Shown here one piece after another: positions 1-7,452 of a DNA stretch of 31,725 nt; positions within the stretch are counted from its first letter, which is position 1, and the number at the start of each line of letters is the position of its first letter. Both the position numbers and the translations under genes were made by a program. This DNA is from an uncultured Eubacteriales bacterium. GTDB lineage: Bacteria; Bacillota; Clostridia; Oscillospirales; Acutalibacteraceae. The DNA is taken from contig CAKUPP010000013.1 of NCBI GenBank assembly GCA_934675165.1, forward strand, positions 1 through 31,725, given 5' to 3'. The notes under the pieces are model-generated. The model did no database searches. It saw only the letters and a program-made list of their open reading frames with translations, and was not told the origin of the DNA.

Positions 1-122
1 TCTGGTATATCCAGAATACTGCTTAAAAATCCTTTTATAACTTTCTTGTTGTTTATATCACCAAATATTTTTTTAAATACCACGTCATTCGTCGCGGGAT
101 AAATCTTATTATGCTTCTGCAT
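1..122 (-). CDS. Rpn-family PD-(D/E)XK nuclease / putative transposase, N-terminal fragment (runs off the left edge)
   Basis: Only the first 40 codons are inside the window. The ATG at 120-122 is preceded by a GAGGAG ribosome site and a promoter. The peptide opens with MQKHNKIYPA and continues with a TNDVVFKKIFGD-type stretch followed by a segment ending FLSSILDIP. This is the typical opening of the Rpn (recombination-promoting nuclease) / 'putative transposase or invertase' family, whose members carry a PD-(D/E)XK nuclease fold of about 250-300 residues. The catalytic residues lie outside the window and cannot be checked. A copy of the dispersed intergenic repeat lies about 90 bp upstream of the start codon. 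Family assignment rests on the short N-terminal signature alone. Confidence 0.7.
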   Translation of the reverse strand, partial: MQKHNKIYPATNDVVFKKIFGDINNKKVIKGFLSSILDIP

Positions 123-155
123 TTTTCGTTCTCCTCTATATTTATTTTCACCTAT

Positions 156-184
156 ATAATACTACAAGTTTTTCTAAAGAGCAA
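156..184 (-). promoter_or_regulatory. Promoter of the Rpn-family gene
   Basis: On the minus strand a TTGCTC -35 box (179-184) and a TATTAT -10 box (156-161) are 17 bp apart. The start codon at 122 follows about 30 nt later behind a GAGGAG site. This is sigma-A-like by inspection. Confidence 0.5.
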
Positions 185-210
185 CTATTTAAATATTTTC
201 AACTTATCAC

Positions 211-284
211 ATGTGTTGATTTACAACTAGCGTGCTACAAAAAATAATATTCTTTCCCAGCGTTCCCATACTAAAGTTGAAGGT
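211..284 (+). repeat. Dispersed intergenic element, copy A (degenerate)
   Basis: Module 1 (211-240) reads ATGTGTTGATTTACAA, then GTGCTACAA. Module 2 (about 266-284) keeps CCCATA and AAAGTTGAAG. It aligns with copies at 22701-22786 and 30956-31031 in the same module order. This is the most diverged copy. The 314-base gap from 123 to 436 holds only this element and the Rpn promoter; no gene is visible in it. Confidence 0.5.
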
Positions 285-436
285 TATCAAGTCTAAATAA
301 TCGCCAACCATATCCAAAAAATTAGCAATATAATAACTTTAGGTAATATAAAATTTTTGAAACCTACTAAAGTAAAACCTAATATACTTCGACTGAGTTT
401 TGCATTATCACTCACTTCAGAAAAATATATAAAATT

Positions 437-1090
437 TCAATTTGAATCCGGAAATTTACAAACATCACACGGCGCAGATGCAGCATATACTCTAGGTCCG
501 GAGCCTACTATTATTGTTTCTGAAATCATCACATCAGTATCAAAATCGCTAGCACAAGAACATCCAGGAATTAAAACACAAATTTTTGCATGAATACTTA
601 CATATATTTGATGTAGAGACTGATTTATCCCAACACTTAAAAATTTATTTTTAAAATCAGTTTTACACGTTCCAGAGCAAGTTATTTTCATTGGAACTGC
701 TATACCTCTACCATTTAAAATTTCAAAACCGCTTAATGTTCCCATAGGAATAAAAAATGTTTTTTCTTTTGTTTGATCAAATTTCTTATCGATCATAAGT
801 GCTATATGAGATTTCAAATAATTTATTTTTTGAGCATTTGAAAGTACTGCCAGTACCTCACCTTTTTCACCTTTTTCTATTTTCAAAATATCATAGCTCG
901 AATCCATTTGTTGCATATCTTCCATTATAGATAAATTCACCATTTCGCTTAAAATTGAATTGGCCTTGCTCAAAGCAACGCTCTTTACAACAGGCTTAAC
1001 TTTGAATCCTAATAAAAAACCAATAAATATCAACACTAAAAAAGTAACAATTATCCACCTTTTTCTTTTTTTCAAAAAGTTTTTACTCAA
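437..1090 (-). CDS. yunB: Sporulation protein YunB
   Basis: The product is about 217 residues. It has a basic N-terminus and one membrane helix (roughly residues 14-30, FLVLIFIGFLLGF), then an extracytoplasmic domain. Hallmarks of the YunB family are visible: a PMGTLSG-type segment, a GRGIAVPM stretch, SVGINQSLHQIYV, and near the end SETIIVGSGPRVY. YunB is made in the mother cell of B. subtilis during sporulation and is needed for normal spore formation; its biochemistry is unknown. The first possible start (GTG, 1099) overlaps the GAGGTGAT ribosome site. The TTG at 1090, six bases after GAGGTG, is therefore the better start. It is convergent with nothing and monocistronic here. Presence of yunB points to a spore-forming lineage but does not prove that this organism sporulates. 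Confidence 0.85.
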   Translation of the reverse strand: MSKNFLKKRKRWIIVTFLVLIFIGFLLGFKVKPVVKSVALSKANSILSEMVNLSIMEDMQQMDSSYDILKIEKGEKGEVLAVLSNAQKINYLKSHIALMIDKKFDQTKEKTFFIPMGTLSGFEILNGRGIAVPMKITCSGTCKTDFKNKFLSVGINQSLHQIYVSIHAKICVLIPGCSCASDFDTDVMISETIIVGSGPRVYAASAPCDVCKFPDSN

Positions 1091-1231
1091 AAATATCACC
1101 TCGATTTCAAACTATAATTCTTTTATTAAACTATAATAAAAATTATCAAAATGTGAATTTGGTAAATTATGTATAAAAACAATCAATTTATCCCCTCATT
1201 TATTTCGAGCATTTTCGGCAACAATAAACAT

Positions 1232-1250
1232 GGAGAGATATAAACTCTCC
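1232..1250 (+). promoter_or_regulatory. 5' UTR hairpin upstream of a small membrane protein gene
   Basis: GGAGAG (1232-1237) and CTCTCC (1245-1250) form a perfect 6-bp stem with a 7-nt loop, 14 nt before the AAAGGAG ribosome site. The CTCC of the right arm could alternatively pair with the GGAG of that site. A regulatory role is inference. Confidence 0.3.
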
Positions 1251-1276
1251 AAAATAGCTGAAAGGAGTAGATGAGT

Positions 1277-1504
1277 ATGTGCAACAGAGAACCAAACAAA
1301 CAAGAATGTTTATGCGGCAAAATAATTGGCATGATAAGGCTTATAATTGCCGGCGCAGTTATAGGGAGTATAGCGGGAATGGTAGGTATGTATTTATTTG
1401 ATCGCGATTCATGGATGAGATACCGCGCTAAAAAATTTTTAAAAGGCGCAGAAAATCTCACAAAAAATATCAGCGAAAAAATAGATTCCACAAGTGAAAT
1501 TTAA
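1277..1504 (+). CDS. Small single-pass membrane protein of unknown function
   Basis: This is a 75-residue protein. A short N-terminal stretch contains three cysteines (MCNREP, QECLCGK). A Gly/Ile/Val-rich helix (IIAGAVIGSIAGMVGMYLF) is a likely membrane segment. A basic C-terminal tail follows (SWMRYRAKKFLKGAENL). The layout resembles YtxH-like small envelope or sporulation proteins, but I do not recognise a specific family. An ATG lies at 1271, only 3 nt from AAAGGAG. The ATG at 1277 has the normal 9-nt spacing and was chosen. A Rho-independent terminator follows at 1553-1597. The gene is divergent from yunB. Confidence 0.65.
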   Translation: MCNREPNKQECLCGKIIGMIRLIIAGAVIGSIAGMVGMYLFDRDSWMRYRAKKFLKGAENLTKNISEKIDSTSEI

Positions 1505-1552
1505 TTTTCTCCCTAATTGCCAACCTAATATTCAAAAAAAATAATTTTTAAT

Positions 1553-1597
1553 TGACATCAGGATCTGGTACGTTAACAGAGCTTGATGTCATTTTTA
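1553..1597 (+). terminator. Rho-independent terminator after the small membrane protein gene
   Basis: A perfect TGACATCA (1553-1560) / TGATGTCA (1584-1591) stem is extended inward by GATCTG/CAGAGC-type pairing, and is followed by ATTTTTAT. It is about 50 nt downstream of the stop at 1504. Confidence 0.75.
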
Positions 1598-1614
1598 TAT
1601 ATCTATCAAAATTT

Positions 1615-1705
1615 ATATAAAAAAATAATTTATTGATTTACTTTTTCATCCACAAATGCAAACTTGCACATTTATGTCAAAATATAATAAATCAATAAAT
1701 TTTTA
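1615..1705 (-). terminator. Long AT-rich hairpin, probable terminator of the aspS-gatCAB operon
   Basis: AATTTATTGATTTA (1627-1640) and TAAATCAATAAATT (1688-1701) are perfect 14-bp inverted arms. A smaller inner hairpin around TGCAA/TTGCA (about 1656-1668) sits in the loop. Reading the minus strand, the stem is followed by a T-run, about 55 nt past the gatB stop. Confidence 0.55.
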
Positions 1706-1758
1706 AGGTAATTATATAATCAATCAAAAAATCTAAATTTAAAAAAGTAAAACCACTT

Positions 1759-3174
1759 TTAATTTTTGATCATACATATTAGCTGTTTTTCAATTTCCTG
1801 TGCATTACCTTTACCACGAGTTTGCTTCATAACATATCCAAGTAATGCCTTCAATGCTTTTTCTTTTCCACCTAAATAGTCTTCAACAGCTGATTTATTT
1901 GCCACTATCGCTTCTTTGCAAAGCTGTTTGATTTCCTCTTCAGAAAGTCCCTGCATGTCTTTTTCAGAAACAAATTCCCGCACACCTTTACCTGTTTCAA
2001 GCATTTTTAAAAGAGCTTTTTTCGCAAGGTTCATATTTAATTTACCACTTTCCATAAGCAACGCCAATTCAGAAAGTTGCTCCGGAGTTATTAATATTTC
2101 AAATTTTTCTCTTTCAGATTCGGTTTCAATATTTCTAAAAATTTGTCCTATGATAAAATTTGAAATAACTTTAGGATTTTTGAGATTTTTTGAAGCCTTT
2201 TCGAAAAAATCAGATACATTTTTGTACTTTATAATAAGCGATGCATCTTTTTCAGATATCCCCATGTCTACTGTGTACCTTTTATATCTGGACGCTGGCA
2301 ATTCAGGAAGCGATTTTTTAATATTTTCAATGTAAGAATTCTCTAAACAAATATCCAACAAATCCGGATCTCGAAAATAACGATAATCCTGTGCATCTTC
2401 CTTACTTCTCATGCTTTCTGTGGAATTCGTTTCTTCAACAAATCGCAAAGTTTGCTGAATCACTTTTCCACCACTTTCTATCAAGTCAATGTGTCTATCA
2501 CGTTCATAATTAATAGCTTTGGTCATGAATGTTATGGAATTCATATTTTTTATTTCTGTGCGAATGCCTAACACATCTGAACCAGCAGGCTTTACTGAAA
2601 CATTAACATCACAGCGCATAGACCCTTCTTGCATTTTACAATCCGATACCTCTATATAACGCATTATCATCTGAAGCTTTTCAACATATTCTTTTGCTTC
2701 TTCAGAAGAACTGATATCAGGTTCAGAAACAATCTCAAGAAGCGGTACTCCACCGCGATTATAATCAACGTATACGTCTCCCCCTTTGTGAATAAGTTTA
2801 CCTGCATCTTCTTCCATATGAATTTGATGAATCCTAATTTTTTTTCCACTATCAAGTTCAACATATCCATTTTTACATATTGGAGAATAAAATTGCGATA
2901 TTTGATAAGCTTTAGAAAGATCTGGATAAACATAATTTTTTCTATCCATCTTAGAATTCAGACTTATGTCACAGTTAAGAGCCAATCCAGCCTTAATTGC
3001 AAAATTTACAACTTCTTTATTAAGTTTTGGAAGCGTCCCAGGAAGCCCTATGCAAACAGGGCAACAATTTGTATTAGGTTCTGATCCAAAAGCATTTTTA
3101 CACCCACAAAAAATTTTAGTTTTAGTTAAAAGTTCCACGTGAGTTTCAAGTCCCACAACCAAATCATAATTCAT
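1759..3174 (-). CDS. gatB: Asp-tRNA(Asn)/Glu-tRNA(Gln) amidotransferase subunit B
   Basis: GatB is the tRNA-binding kinase subunit of GatCAB. It phosphorylates the side chain of Asp (or Glu) mischarged on tRNA-Asn (or tRNA-Gln) so that ammonia from GatA can amidate it. The 471-residue product opens with MNYDLVVGLETHVEL. It has zinc-site cysteines near 23, 25, 38 and 41 (FCGC ... CCPVC), then the IHMEEDAGKL and DYNRGGVPLLEI motifs of the active site, MQEGSMRCDVNVS, and a C-terminal YqeY-like tail domain (KALLGYVMKQTRGKGN). The ATG at 3174 overlaps the gatA stop (ATGA), so translation is coupled. A longer reading from 3198 lies inside gatA and is not preferred. Length and motifs are normal for the family. 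Confidence 0.97.
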   Translation of the reverse strand: MNYDLVVGLETHVELLTKTKIFCGCKNAFGSEPNTNCCPVCIGLPGTLPKLNKEVVNFAIKAGLALNCDISLNSKMDRKNYVYPDLSKAYQISQFYSPICKNGYVELDSGKKIRIHQIHMEEDAGKLIHKGGDVYVDYNRGGVPLLEIVSEPDISSSEEAKEYVEKLQMIMRYIEVSDCKMQEGSMRCDVNVSVKPAGSDVLGIRTEIKNMNSITFMTKAINYERDRHIDLIESGGKVIQQTLRFVEETNSTESMRSKEDAQDYRYFRDPDLLDICLENSYIENIKKSLPELPASRYKRYTVDMGISEKDASLIIKYKNVSDFFEKASKNLKNPKVISNFIIGQIFRNIETESEREKFEILITPEQLSELALLMESGKLNMNLAKKALLKMLETGKGVREFVSEKDMQGLSEEEIKQLCKEAIVANKSAVEDYLGGKEKALKALLGYVMKQTRGKGNAQEIEKQLICMIKN

Positions 3175-4643
3175 AGTATTACCCCCATTGCAACACACCG
3201 ATTATTTTCATAATTTGTTGCTATCTCGTACTTATGAGCAATATTTAAAATAGTACTTTCGCTAAATTTCGCACCCAAAATTTGCATTCCAATCGGTAAA
3301 TTGTTGGAATCAAATCCACATGGAACAGATATACCCGGTATTCCTACTGTATTTACGGGGACAGTACAAATATCGGCAAGATATATCTCTTGTGGATTAC
3401 TAAATTTTTTATCACACTCAAAAGCTGTCACTGGTGAAGTAGGTGTCAAAAGAGCATCATATTTTTTAAAAGCTGTTTCAAAAGCTCTCGTTATAATAGC
3501 TCTAAGATTTTGAGCTTTCTTATAATACGCATCATAATATCCGGAACTTAAAACATAATTTCCAAGTAATATTCTACGTTTAACCTCTTGCCCGAATCCC
3601 TCGCTCCTCGTTTTACATATCATCTCATTTATATCCCCATAGTGTTTTGCCTTATAACCATATCGAATACCATCAAAACGTGCCAAATTTGAAGCAGCTT
3701 CAGCACATGCAAGTATATAATAAACAGGCAAAGAATATTTTACTTCAGGAAAATCAAAATATTCTACCTTTGCACCTAACGACTCATAAACTTTTATAGC
3801 TTTTTCTATGGAATGCTTAATTTCATCATCCACACCATCATAATACTCTCTCGGTATACCTATTTTAATACCTTTAATTTCATCATTTATATGCTTATAA
3901 GTATCAAATTTTATATTTGGATTAGACGTAGCGTCTTTAGAATCATAACCTGATATTGCATCAAACACAATTGAAGCATCCTCAACCGTCTGTGCCAAAG
4001 GGCCAACCTGATCAAAACCAGATGCATACGCAACTATACCGTACCTAGAAACAGAGCCGTAAGTAGGCTTCAAACCAACAATTCCACAAAAGCTTGCTGG
4101 TTGTCTTATGGAGCCACCAGTATCCGAACCAAGTGCATAGCAAGCAAGATTTCCGGCAACAGCAGCAGCAGAACCTCCCGAACTACCACCAGCAACATGG
4201 TTTAAATTGTGAGGATTTTTTGCTCCACCAATGCACGAATTTTCACAAGACGAACCCATAGCAAATTCGTCCATATTAGCTTTACCTAAAAGTACAGCTC
4301 CTTCATTTTTTAACTTTTCCCAGACAGTTGAATCAAAAATTGATTTATATCCCTTTAAAATTTTAGAGCAACATGTCGTTTCGGTATTTATTGCAGACAT
4401 ATTATCCTTTAAAGCCATAGGCAATCCCTCTAAAAGAGAAATGCCTTCTGCGGACTTTATTTTATTATCCACCTTTTCAGAAGATTTCAAAGCTTCTTCT
4501 TCAGAAACACTAGCATAAGCATTAAGTTCACTTTTTTTAATTTCACTTATATACCTTTTTGTAAGTTCAACACATGATATTTCTTTACTGGCCAACATGT
4601 TATGAACTTTTTTAATAACTCCTCTTCCGGCACTGCTCACCAA
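3171..4643 (-). CDS. gatA: Asp-tRNA(Asn)/Glu-tRNA(Gln) amidotransferase subunit A
   Basis: GatA is the amidase-signature subunit that hydrolyses glutamine (or asparagine) and passes ammonia to GatB. The 490-residue protein carries the complete Ser-cisSer-Lys triad: Lys79 in PMALKDN, Ser154 in GGSSGGS and Ser178 in SDTGGS. These match the numbering usual for bacterial GatA. The start is a TTG at 4643, six bases after GAGGGGGAG; the adjacent GTG at 4640 is the alternative. It lies 25 nt after gatC and overlaps gatB by 4 nt. UGA is the stop codon, which shows that UGA terminates in this genome. Confidence 0.97.
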   Translation of the reverse strand: MVSSAGRGVIKKVHNMLASKEISCVELTKRYISEIKKSELNAYASVSEEEALKSSEKVDNKIKSAEGISLLEGLPMALKDNMSAINTETTCCSKILKGYKSIFDSTVWEKLKNEGAVLLGKANMDEFAMGSSCENSCIGGAKNPHNLNHVAGGSSGGSAAAVAGNLACYALGSDTGGSIRQPASFCGIVGLKPTYGSVSRYGIVAYASGFDQVGPLAQTVEDASIVFDAISGYDSKDATSNPNIKFDTYKHINDEIKGIKIGIPREYYDGVDDEIKHSIEKAIKVYESLGAKVEYFDFPEVKYSLPVYYILACAEAASNLARFDGIRYGYKAKHYGDINEMICKTRSEGFGQEVKRRILLGNYVLSSGYYDAYYKKAQNLRAIITRAFETAFKKYDALLTPTSPVTAFECDKKFSNPQEIYLADICTVPVNTVGIPGISVPCGFDSNNLPIGMQILGAKFSESTILNIAHKYEIATNYENNRCVAMGVIL

Positions 4644-4668
4644 TCCAAACTCCCCCTCAATATTACAT

Positions 4669-4947
4669 TTAATTAAACTTTTTTACGTAGAAGAATCCAT
4701 CTTTTCCACCATTTACATTTTCAAGAATTTTACACTGTGGATACGACTCTACAATTTCATCTTCGCGCAAAGCATTGCAAAACCCCGCTACACTCGAGAC
4801 AGAGTCAGATTCTAGATGCATACTATTTATTTGATTGGCAAAATCTATCATACCATCCATTTCTCGCATCGCACCTTCAATTTCTTCTTCACTTAAATAA
4901 AGTTTAGAAAGATTTGCCAAATTCAGCATTTCTTCTCTACTAATCAC
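4669..4947 (-). CDS. gatC: Asp-tRNA(Asn)/Glu-tRNA(Gln) amidotransferase subunit C
   Basis: GatC is the small subunit that wraps around and stabilises the GatA-GatB interface. This 92-residue protein has the family's N-terminal helical start (ISREEMLNLANLSKLYLSEEE), a MDGMIDFANQIN segment and the C-terminal belt, where DEIVESY stands for the usual R-D-D box. Its length is normal. It lies about 50 nt downstream of aspS and 25 nt upstream of gatA, giving the order aspS-gatC-gatA-gatB on one transcript. Confidence 0.95.
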   Translation of the reverse strand: MISREEMLNLANLSKLYLSEEEIEGAMREMDGMIDFANQINSMHLESDSVSSVAGFCNALREDEIVESYPQCKILENVNGGKDGFFYVKKFN

Positions 4948-4999
4948 ACCTTTTGCCTCCTTAAAATTTTACGTTTAATCAAAAATCTTCACACATAAA

Positions 5000-6748
5000 C
5001 TATCTTACCTTTATATGAACTTCTCTCAATTGTTGCTCTGAAACTTCATTAGGCGATCCAAGCATGACATCTTGTGCATTACTGTTCATAGGGAATGCTA
5101 TTACTTCTCTAATATTTTCTTCTTCAGTTAAAAGCATAATCATACGATCAACGCCCGGTGCCATTCCCGCGTGAGGAGGAGCACCAAATTTAAATGCATT
5201 GTAAAGAGCACCAAATTTTTCTTTTATTGTTTCTTCAGTATACCCGGCTATTTCAAATGCTTTAACCATTATTTCAACGTCATGATTTCTAACAGCACCT
5301 GAGGAAAGTTCCACACCGTTACAAACTAGATCGTATTGATATGCCAAAATATCCAACGGATTTTTATTATTTAGAGATTCCAACCCACCCTGTGGCATAG
5401 AAAATGGATTATGCGTAAATATAATTTTTCCAGTTTCTTCATCTTCTTCATACATAGGAAAATCAACTATAAAGCAAAATTCAAATTTAGTATCATCTAT
5501 CAAATGCAAACGTTTTGCAAGTTCAGTGCGAATTTGACCTGCAAACTTTGGTGCACTTCTTTTTGTATCCGCTATGAAATAAATTACACTCTCAGGAATC
5601 AAATTTGCACGTCTAACAAGCTCTTCGCGTTTATTTTCTGGAATAAATTTATTTATTGGACCACTAAATTCTCCTTCAGCCGTAACTTTTATATATCCAA
5701 GTCCTTTCATACCAATTTCCAAAGCATAGTCATTCATTTTATCAAAAAATTTACGCGGCTGAGAGGCACATTCTGGAACTGTTATGGATCGTACTGTTTT
5801 ACCTTCAAATGCTGCAAAACCAGATCCTTCAAAAATATCACTTACATCTATTATTTCAAGTGGATTGCGAAGATCAGGCTTATCTGTTCCATATGTCAAC
5901 ATAGACTGTGCATACGAAATTCTTTTAAAAGGTTTATCAGAAACCTTCTTATTCGAAAATTTGGTAAAAGTTTCATATATAACATCCTCAGTTACAGCAA
6001 AAACATCTTCTTGCGTAGCAAAAGAAAGCTCATAGTCAAGTTGATAAAACTCTCCTGGTGAACGATCAGCTCGAGAATCTTCATCGCGAAAACACGGAGC
6101 AATTTGAAAATATTTATCAAAACCAGAAACCATCAACAATTGTTTAAAAATTTGTGGTGCCTGCGGAAGAGCATAAAACTTTCCTTGATGCTTACGGCTA
6201 GGTATCAAATAATCACGCGCACCCTCAGGAGAAGATGCCGATAAAATAGGAGTTTGTATTTCAGTAAATCCAAGATCATGCATTTTATTTCTCAAAAAAT
6301 GAAGTATATCAGAACGAAGTTGAATTCTTCTGTGAAGTTCTTTATTGCGTAGATCCAAAAATCTATATTTAAGTCTGAGCTCTTCTTTTGTATCTGTTGA
6401 ACTTGTTATTTCAAAAGGTAAAAGCTCACGAAGTTTGCTTAAAATTACAACTCTTTCACACTTTATTTCTATCATTCCTGTTTTAATTTTTGGATTAATA
6501 TTTTCAGCAGTTCTTTTTGAAACTTCGCCAAAAACAGATATTACAGTCTCTTTTGATATGTTTTTTAGCATGGAATCGTCACTCATAACTATTTGAACAT
6601 TTCCATAATGGTCGCGAAGATCCACAAATGTTATACCACCATGGTCACGAATATTTTCCACCCACCCTGCAACGCGAATCTTTTGGCCAGCCATTTTTTC
6701 TGTAACACACCCGCAAAAACTACTTCTATACTTATTTTCTTGCAACAT
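5000..6748 (-). CDS. aspS: Aspartyl-tRNA synthetase, probably non-discriminating
   Basis: This is a bacterial-type class IIb AspRS of 582 residues. In order it has an OB-fold anticodon-binding domain (GWVENIRDHGGITFVDLRD), motif 2 (FRDEDSRADRSPGEF ... QLDYELSF), the bacterial GAD insertion, HNPFSMP, and motif 3 (GMAPGVDRMIMLL). The His in RDHGG is the residue seen in non-discriminating bacterial AspRSs, where discriminating enzymes such as that of E. coli have Leu. Together with gatCAB in the same operon this suggests it also mischarges tRNA-Asn. The ATG at 6748 follows AAGGGAG by 7 nt. Upstream in-frame starts to 6832 would lie inside the promoter and are rejected. Confidence 0.96.
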   Translation of the reverse strand: MLQENKYRSSFCGCVTEKMAGQKIRVAGWVENIRDHGGITFVDLRDHYGNVQIVMSDDSMLKNISKETVISVFGEVSKRTAENINPKIKTGMIEIKCERVVILSKLRELLPFEITSSTDTKEELRLKYRFLDLRNKELHRRIQLRSDILHFLRNKMHDLGFTEIQTPILSASSPEGARDYLIPSRKHQGKFYALPQAPQIFKQLLMVSGFDKYFQIAPCFRDEDSRADRSPGEFYQLDYELSFATQEDVFAVTEDVIYETFTKFSNKKVSDKPFKRISYAQSMLTYGTDKPDLRNPLEIIDVSDIFEGSGFAAFEGKTVRSITVPECASQPRKFFDKMNDYALEIGMKGLGYIKVTAEGEFSGPINKFIPENKREELVRRANLIPESVIYFIADTKRSAPKFAGQIRTELAKRLHLIDDTKFEFCFIVDFPMYEEDEETGKIIFTHNPFSMPQGGLESLNNKNPLDILAYQYDLVCNGVELSSGAVRNHDVEIMVKAFEIAGYTEETIKEKFGALYNAFKFGAPPHAGMAPGVDRMIMLLTEEENIREVIAFPMNSNAQDVMLGSPNEVSEQQLREVHIKVR

Positions 6749-6803
6749 AACCTTGCTCCCTTTCGTATATGATAATTTAATTTTCATCACAAATTCACCA
6801 ATC

Positions 6804-6832
6804 ATTATATCATCACTGATAAACATCTTCAA
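6804..6832 (-). promoter_or_regulatory. Promoter of the aspS-gatCAB operon
   Basis: A minus-strand TTGAAG -35 box (6827-6832) and a perfect TATAAT -10 box (6804-6809) are separated by 17 bp. The expected start of transcription is about 50 nt before the aspS ATG at 6748. That leaves no room for a T-box leader. Confidence 0.8.
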
Positions 6833-6860
6833 CTACATAACAAAATTTATATGAAATTTT

Positions 6861-6972
6861 GTGACGGATAAACCAAGTTGTATTACAGTTAAGTTGAAAA
6901 ATCCTGAACAAACACAAAAAGGAAATATCCGTCACGAACACTGTAACACATCATTGACAAACCTGCACACAT
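6861..6972. repeat. Dispersed intergenic element, copy B (rearranged, inverted configuration)
   Basis: Module 2 is on the plus strand at 6861-6900 (GTGACGGATA, then CCAAGTTGTATTACAG, then AAGTTGAAAA). Module 1 plus the start of module 2 lie on the minus strand at 6972-6924 (GATGTGTTACA, then GTGACGGATA). The two GTGACGGATA decamers therefore face each other (6861-6870 and 6926-6935) as a perfect 10-bp inverted repeat with a 55-nt centre. It occupies the roughly 350-base divergent region between aspS and rpsU, between their two promoters. I see no gene there. Confidence 0.65.
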
Positions 6973-6999
6973 AATTTAAAAAAAGAAAAATAGTACATC

Positions 7000-7029
7000 T
7001 TGACAACAAACAACAAGATGGTATATAAT
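7000..7029 (+). promoter_or_regulatory. Promoter of rpsU
   Basis: A consensus TTGACA (7000-7005) and TATAAT (7024-7029) are spaced by 18 bp. A perfect 12-nt palindrome, TATGTATACATA (7043-7054), lies just after the expected transcription start and could be an operator or a leader hairpin. Confidence 0.8.
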
Positions 7030-7099
7030 AGCGAATGTACGTTATGTATACATATTTTTGATGCATAATTTTAATTTAAAGCGGTTAGGAGGGAAGCAA

Positions 7100-7375
7100 A
7101 TGGCAGAGGAAGTTAAACCAACAACTAATGAAAATTCCGAAGATGCTGTTAAAGAAAGCACAACAGCTTCAGAAACAGAGCAAAGTCAAAGTTCAGATGC
7201 AAAATCTGGATTTGAAAATCTTCTCAGAAAATTTTCAAGGCAAAACGCATGGGTACTTTCCGAAGTAAGAAGAAAAGAAGCATATGATAAACCCTCCGTA
7301 GAACGCAAAAAAAAGTCTGAGAAAGCCAGAAGGCGCAAAAAAAACGGAAGATTCAACAGAAAAAATAAACGGTGA
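7100..7375 (+). CDS. rpsU: Small ribosomal subunit protein bS21 with extended N-terminus
   Basis: bS21 binds the 3' region of 16S rRNA near the anti-Shine-Dalgarno sequence and assists initiation. The conserved core lies at about residues 36-83 (FENLLRKFSRQ, VLSEVRRKEAYDKPSVERKKKSEKARRR) and is followed by a basic tail. The 91-residue product is longer than the usual 57-70. An N-terminal stretch of about 35 residues, acidic and rich in Ser/Thr/Gln/Glu, precedes the core. It replaces the usual short N-terminal strand. The ATG at 7100 follows AGGAGG by 7 nt; a longer reading from 7058 lacks a ribosome site. A strong promoter lies directly upstream. Confidence 0.9.
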   Translation: MAEEVKPTTNENSEDAVKESTTASETEQSQSSDAKSGFENLLRKFSRQNAWVLSEVRRKEAYDKPSVERKKKSEKARRRKKNGRFNRKNKR

Positions 7376-7380
7376 TTTAT

Positions 7381-7412
7381 TCCCCCTCGTGACATGTAGT
7401 GTTCGAGGGGGA
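7381..7412 (+). other. GC-rich stem-loop between rpsU and yqeG
   Basis: TCCCCCTCG (7381-7389) and CGAGGGGGA (7404-7412) form a perfect 9-bp stem starting 5 nt after the rpsU stop. No T-run follows on either strand. It may be an RNA-stability or processing element, or a weak attenuator, rather than a full terminator. Confidence 0.5.
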
Positions 7413-7452
7413 AATGTGTAGATATTTACAGTAAATCAGGAGGTCATTTATA

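Noticed and set aside
357..593. 78-codon plus-strand open frame opposite the end of yunB
   Set aside because: It lies antisense to the well-supported yunB C-terminus, has no ribosome site and no recognisable protein features.
6749..6832. N-terminal extension of AspRS to 6832
   Set aside because: The extra 28 codons overlap a consensus promoter, match no AspRS sequence, and the ATG at 6748 has a proper ribosome site.
6833..7099. Riboswitch or T-box leader in the aspS-rpsU intergenic region
   Set aside because: The aspS promoter leaves only about 50 nt of leader and the rpsU leader is about 65 nt; neither can hold a T-box. The rest is repeat element.
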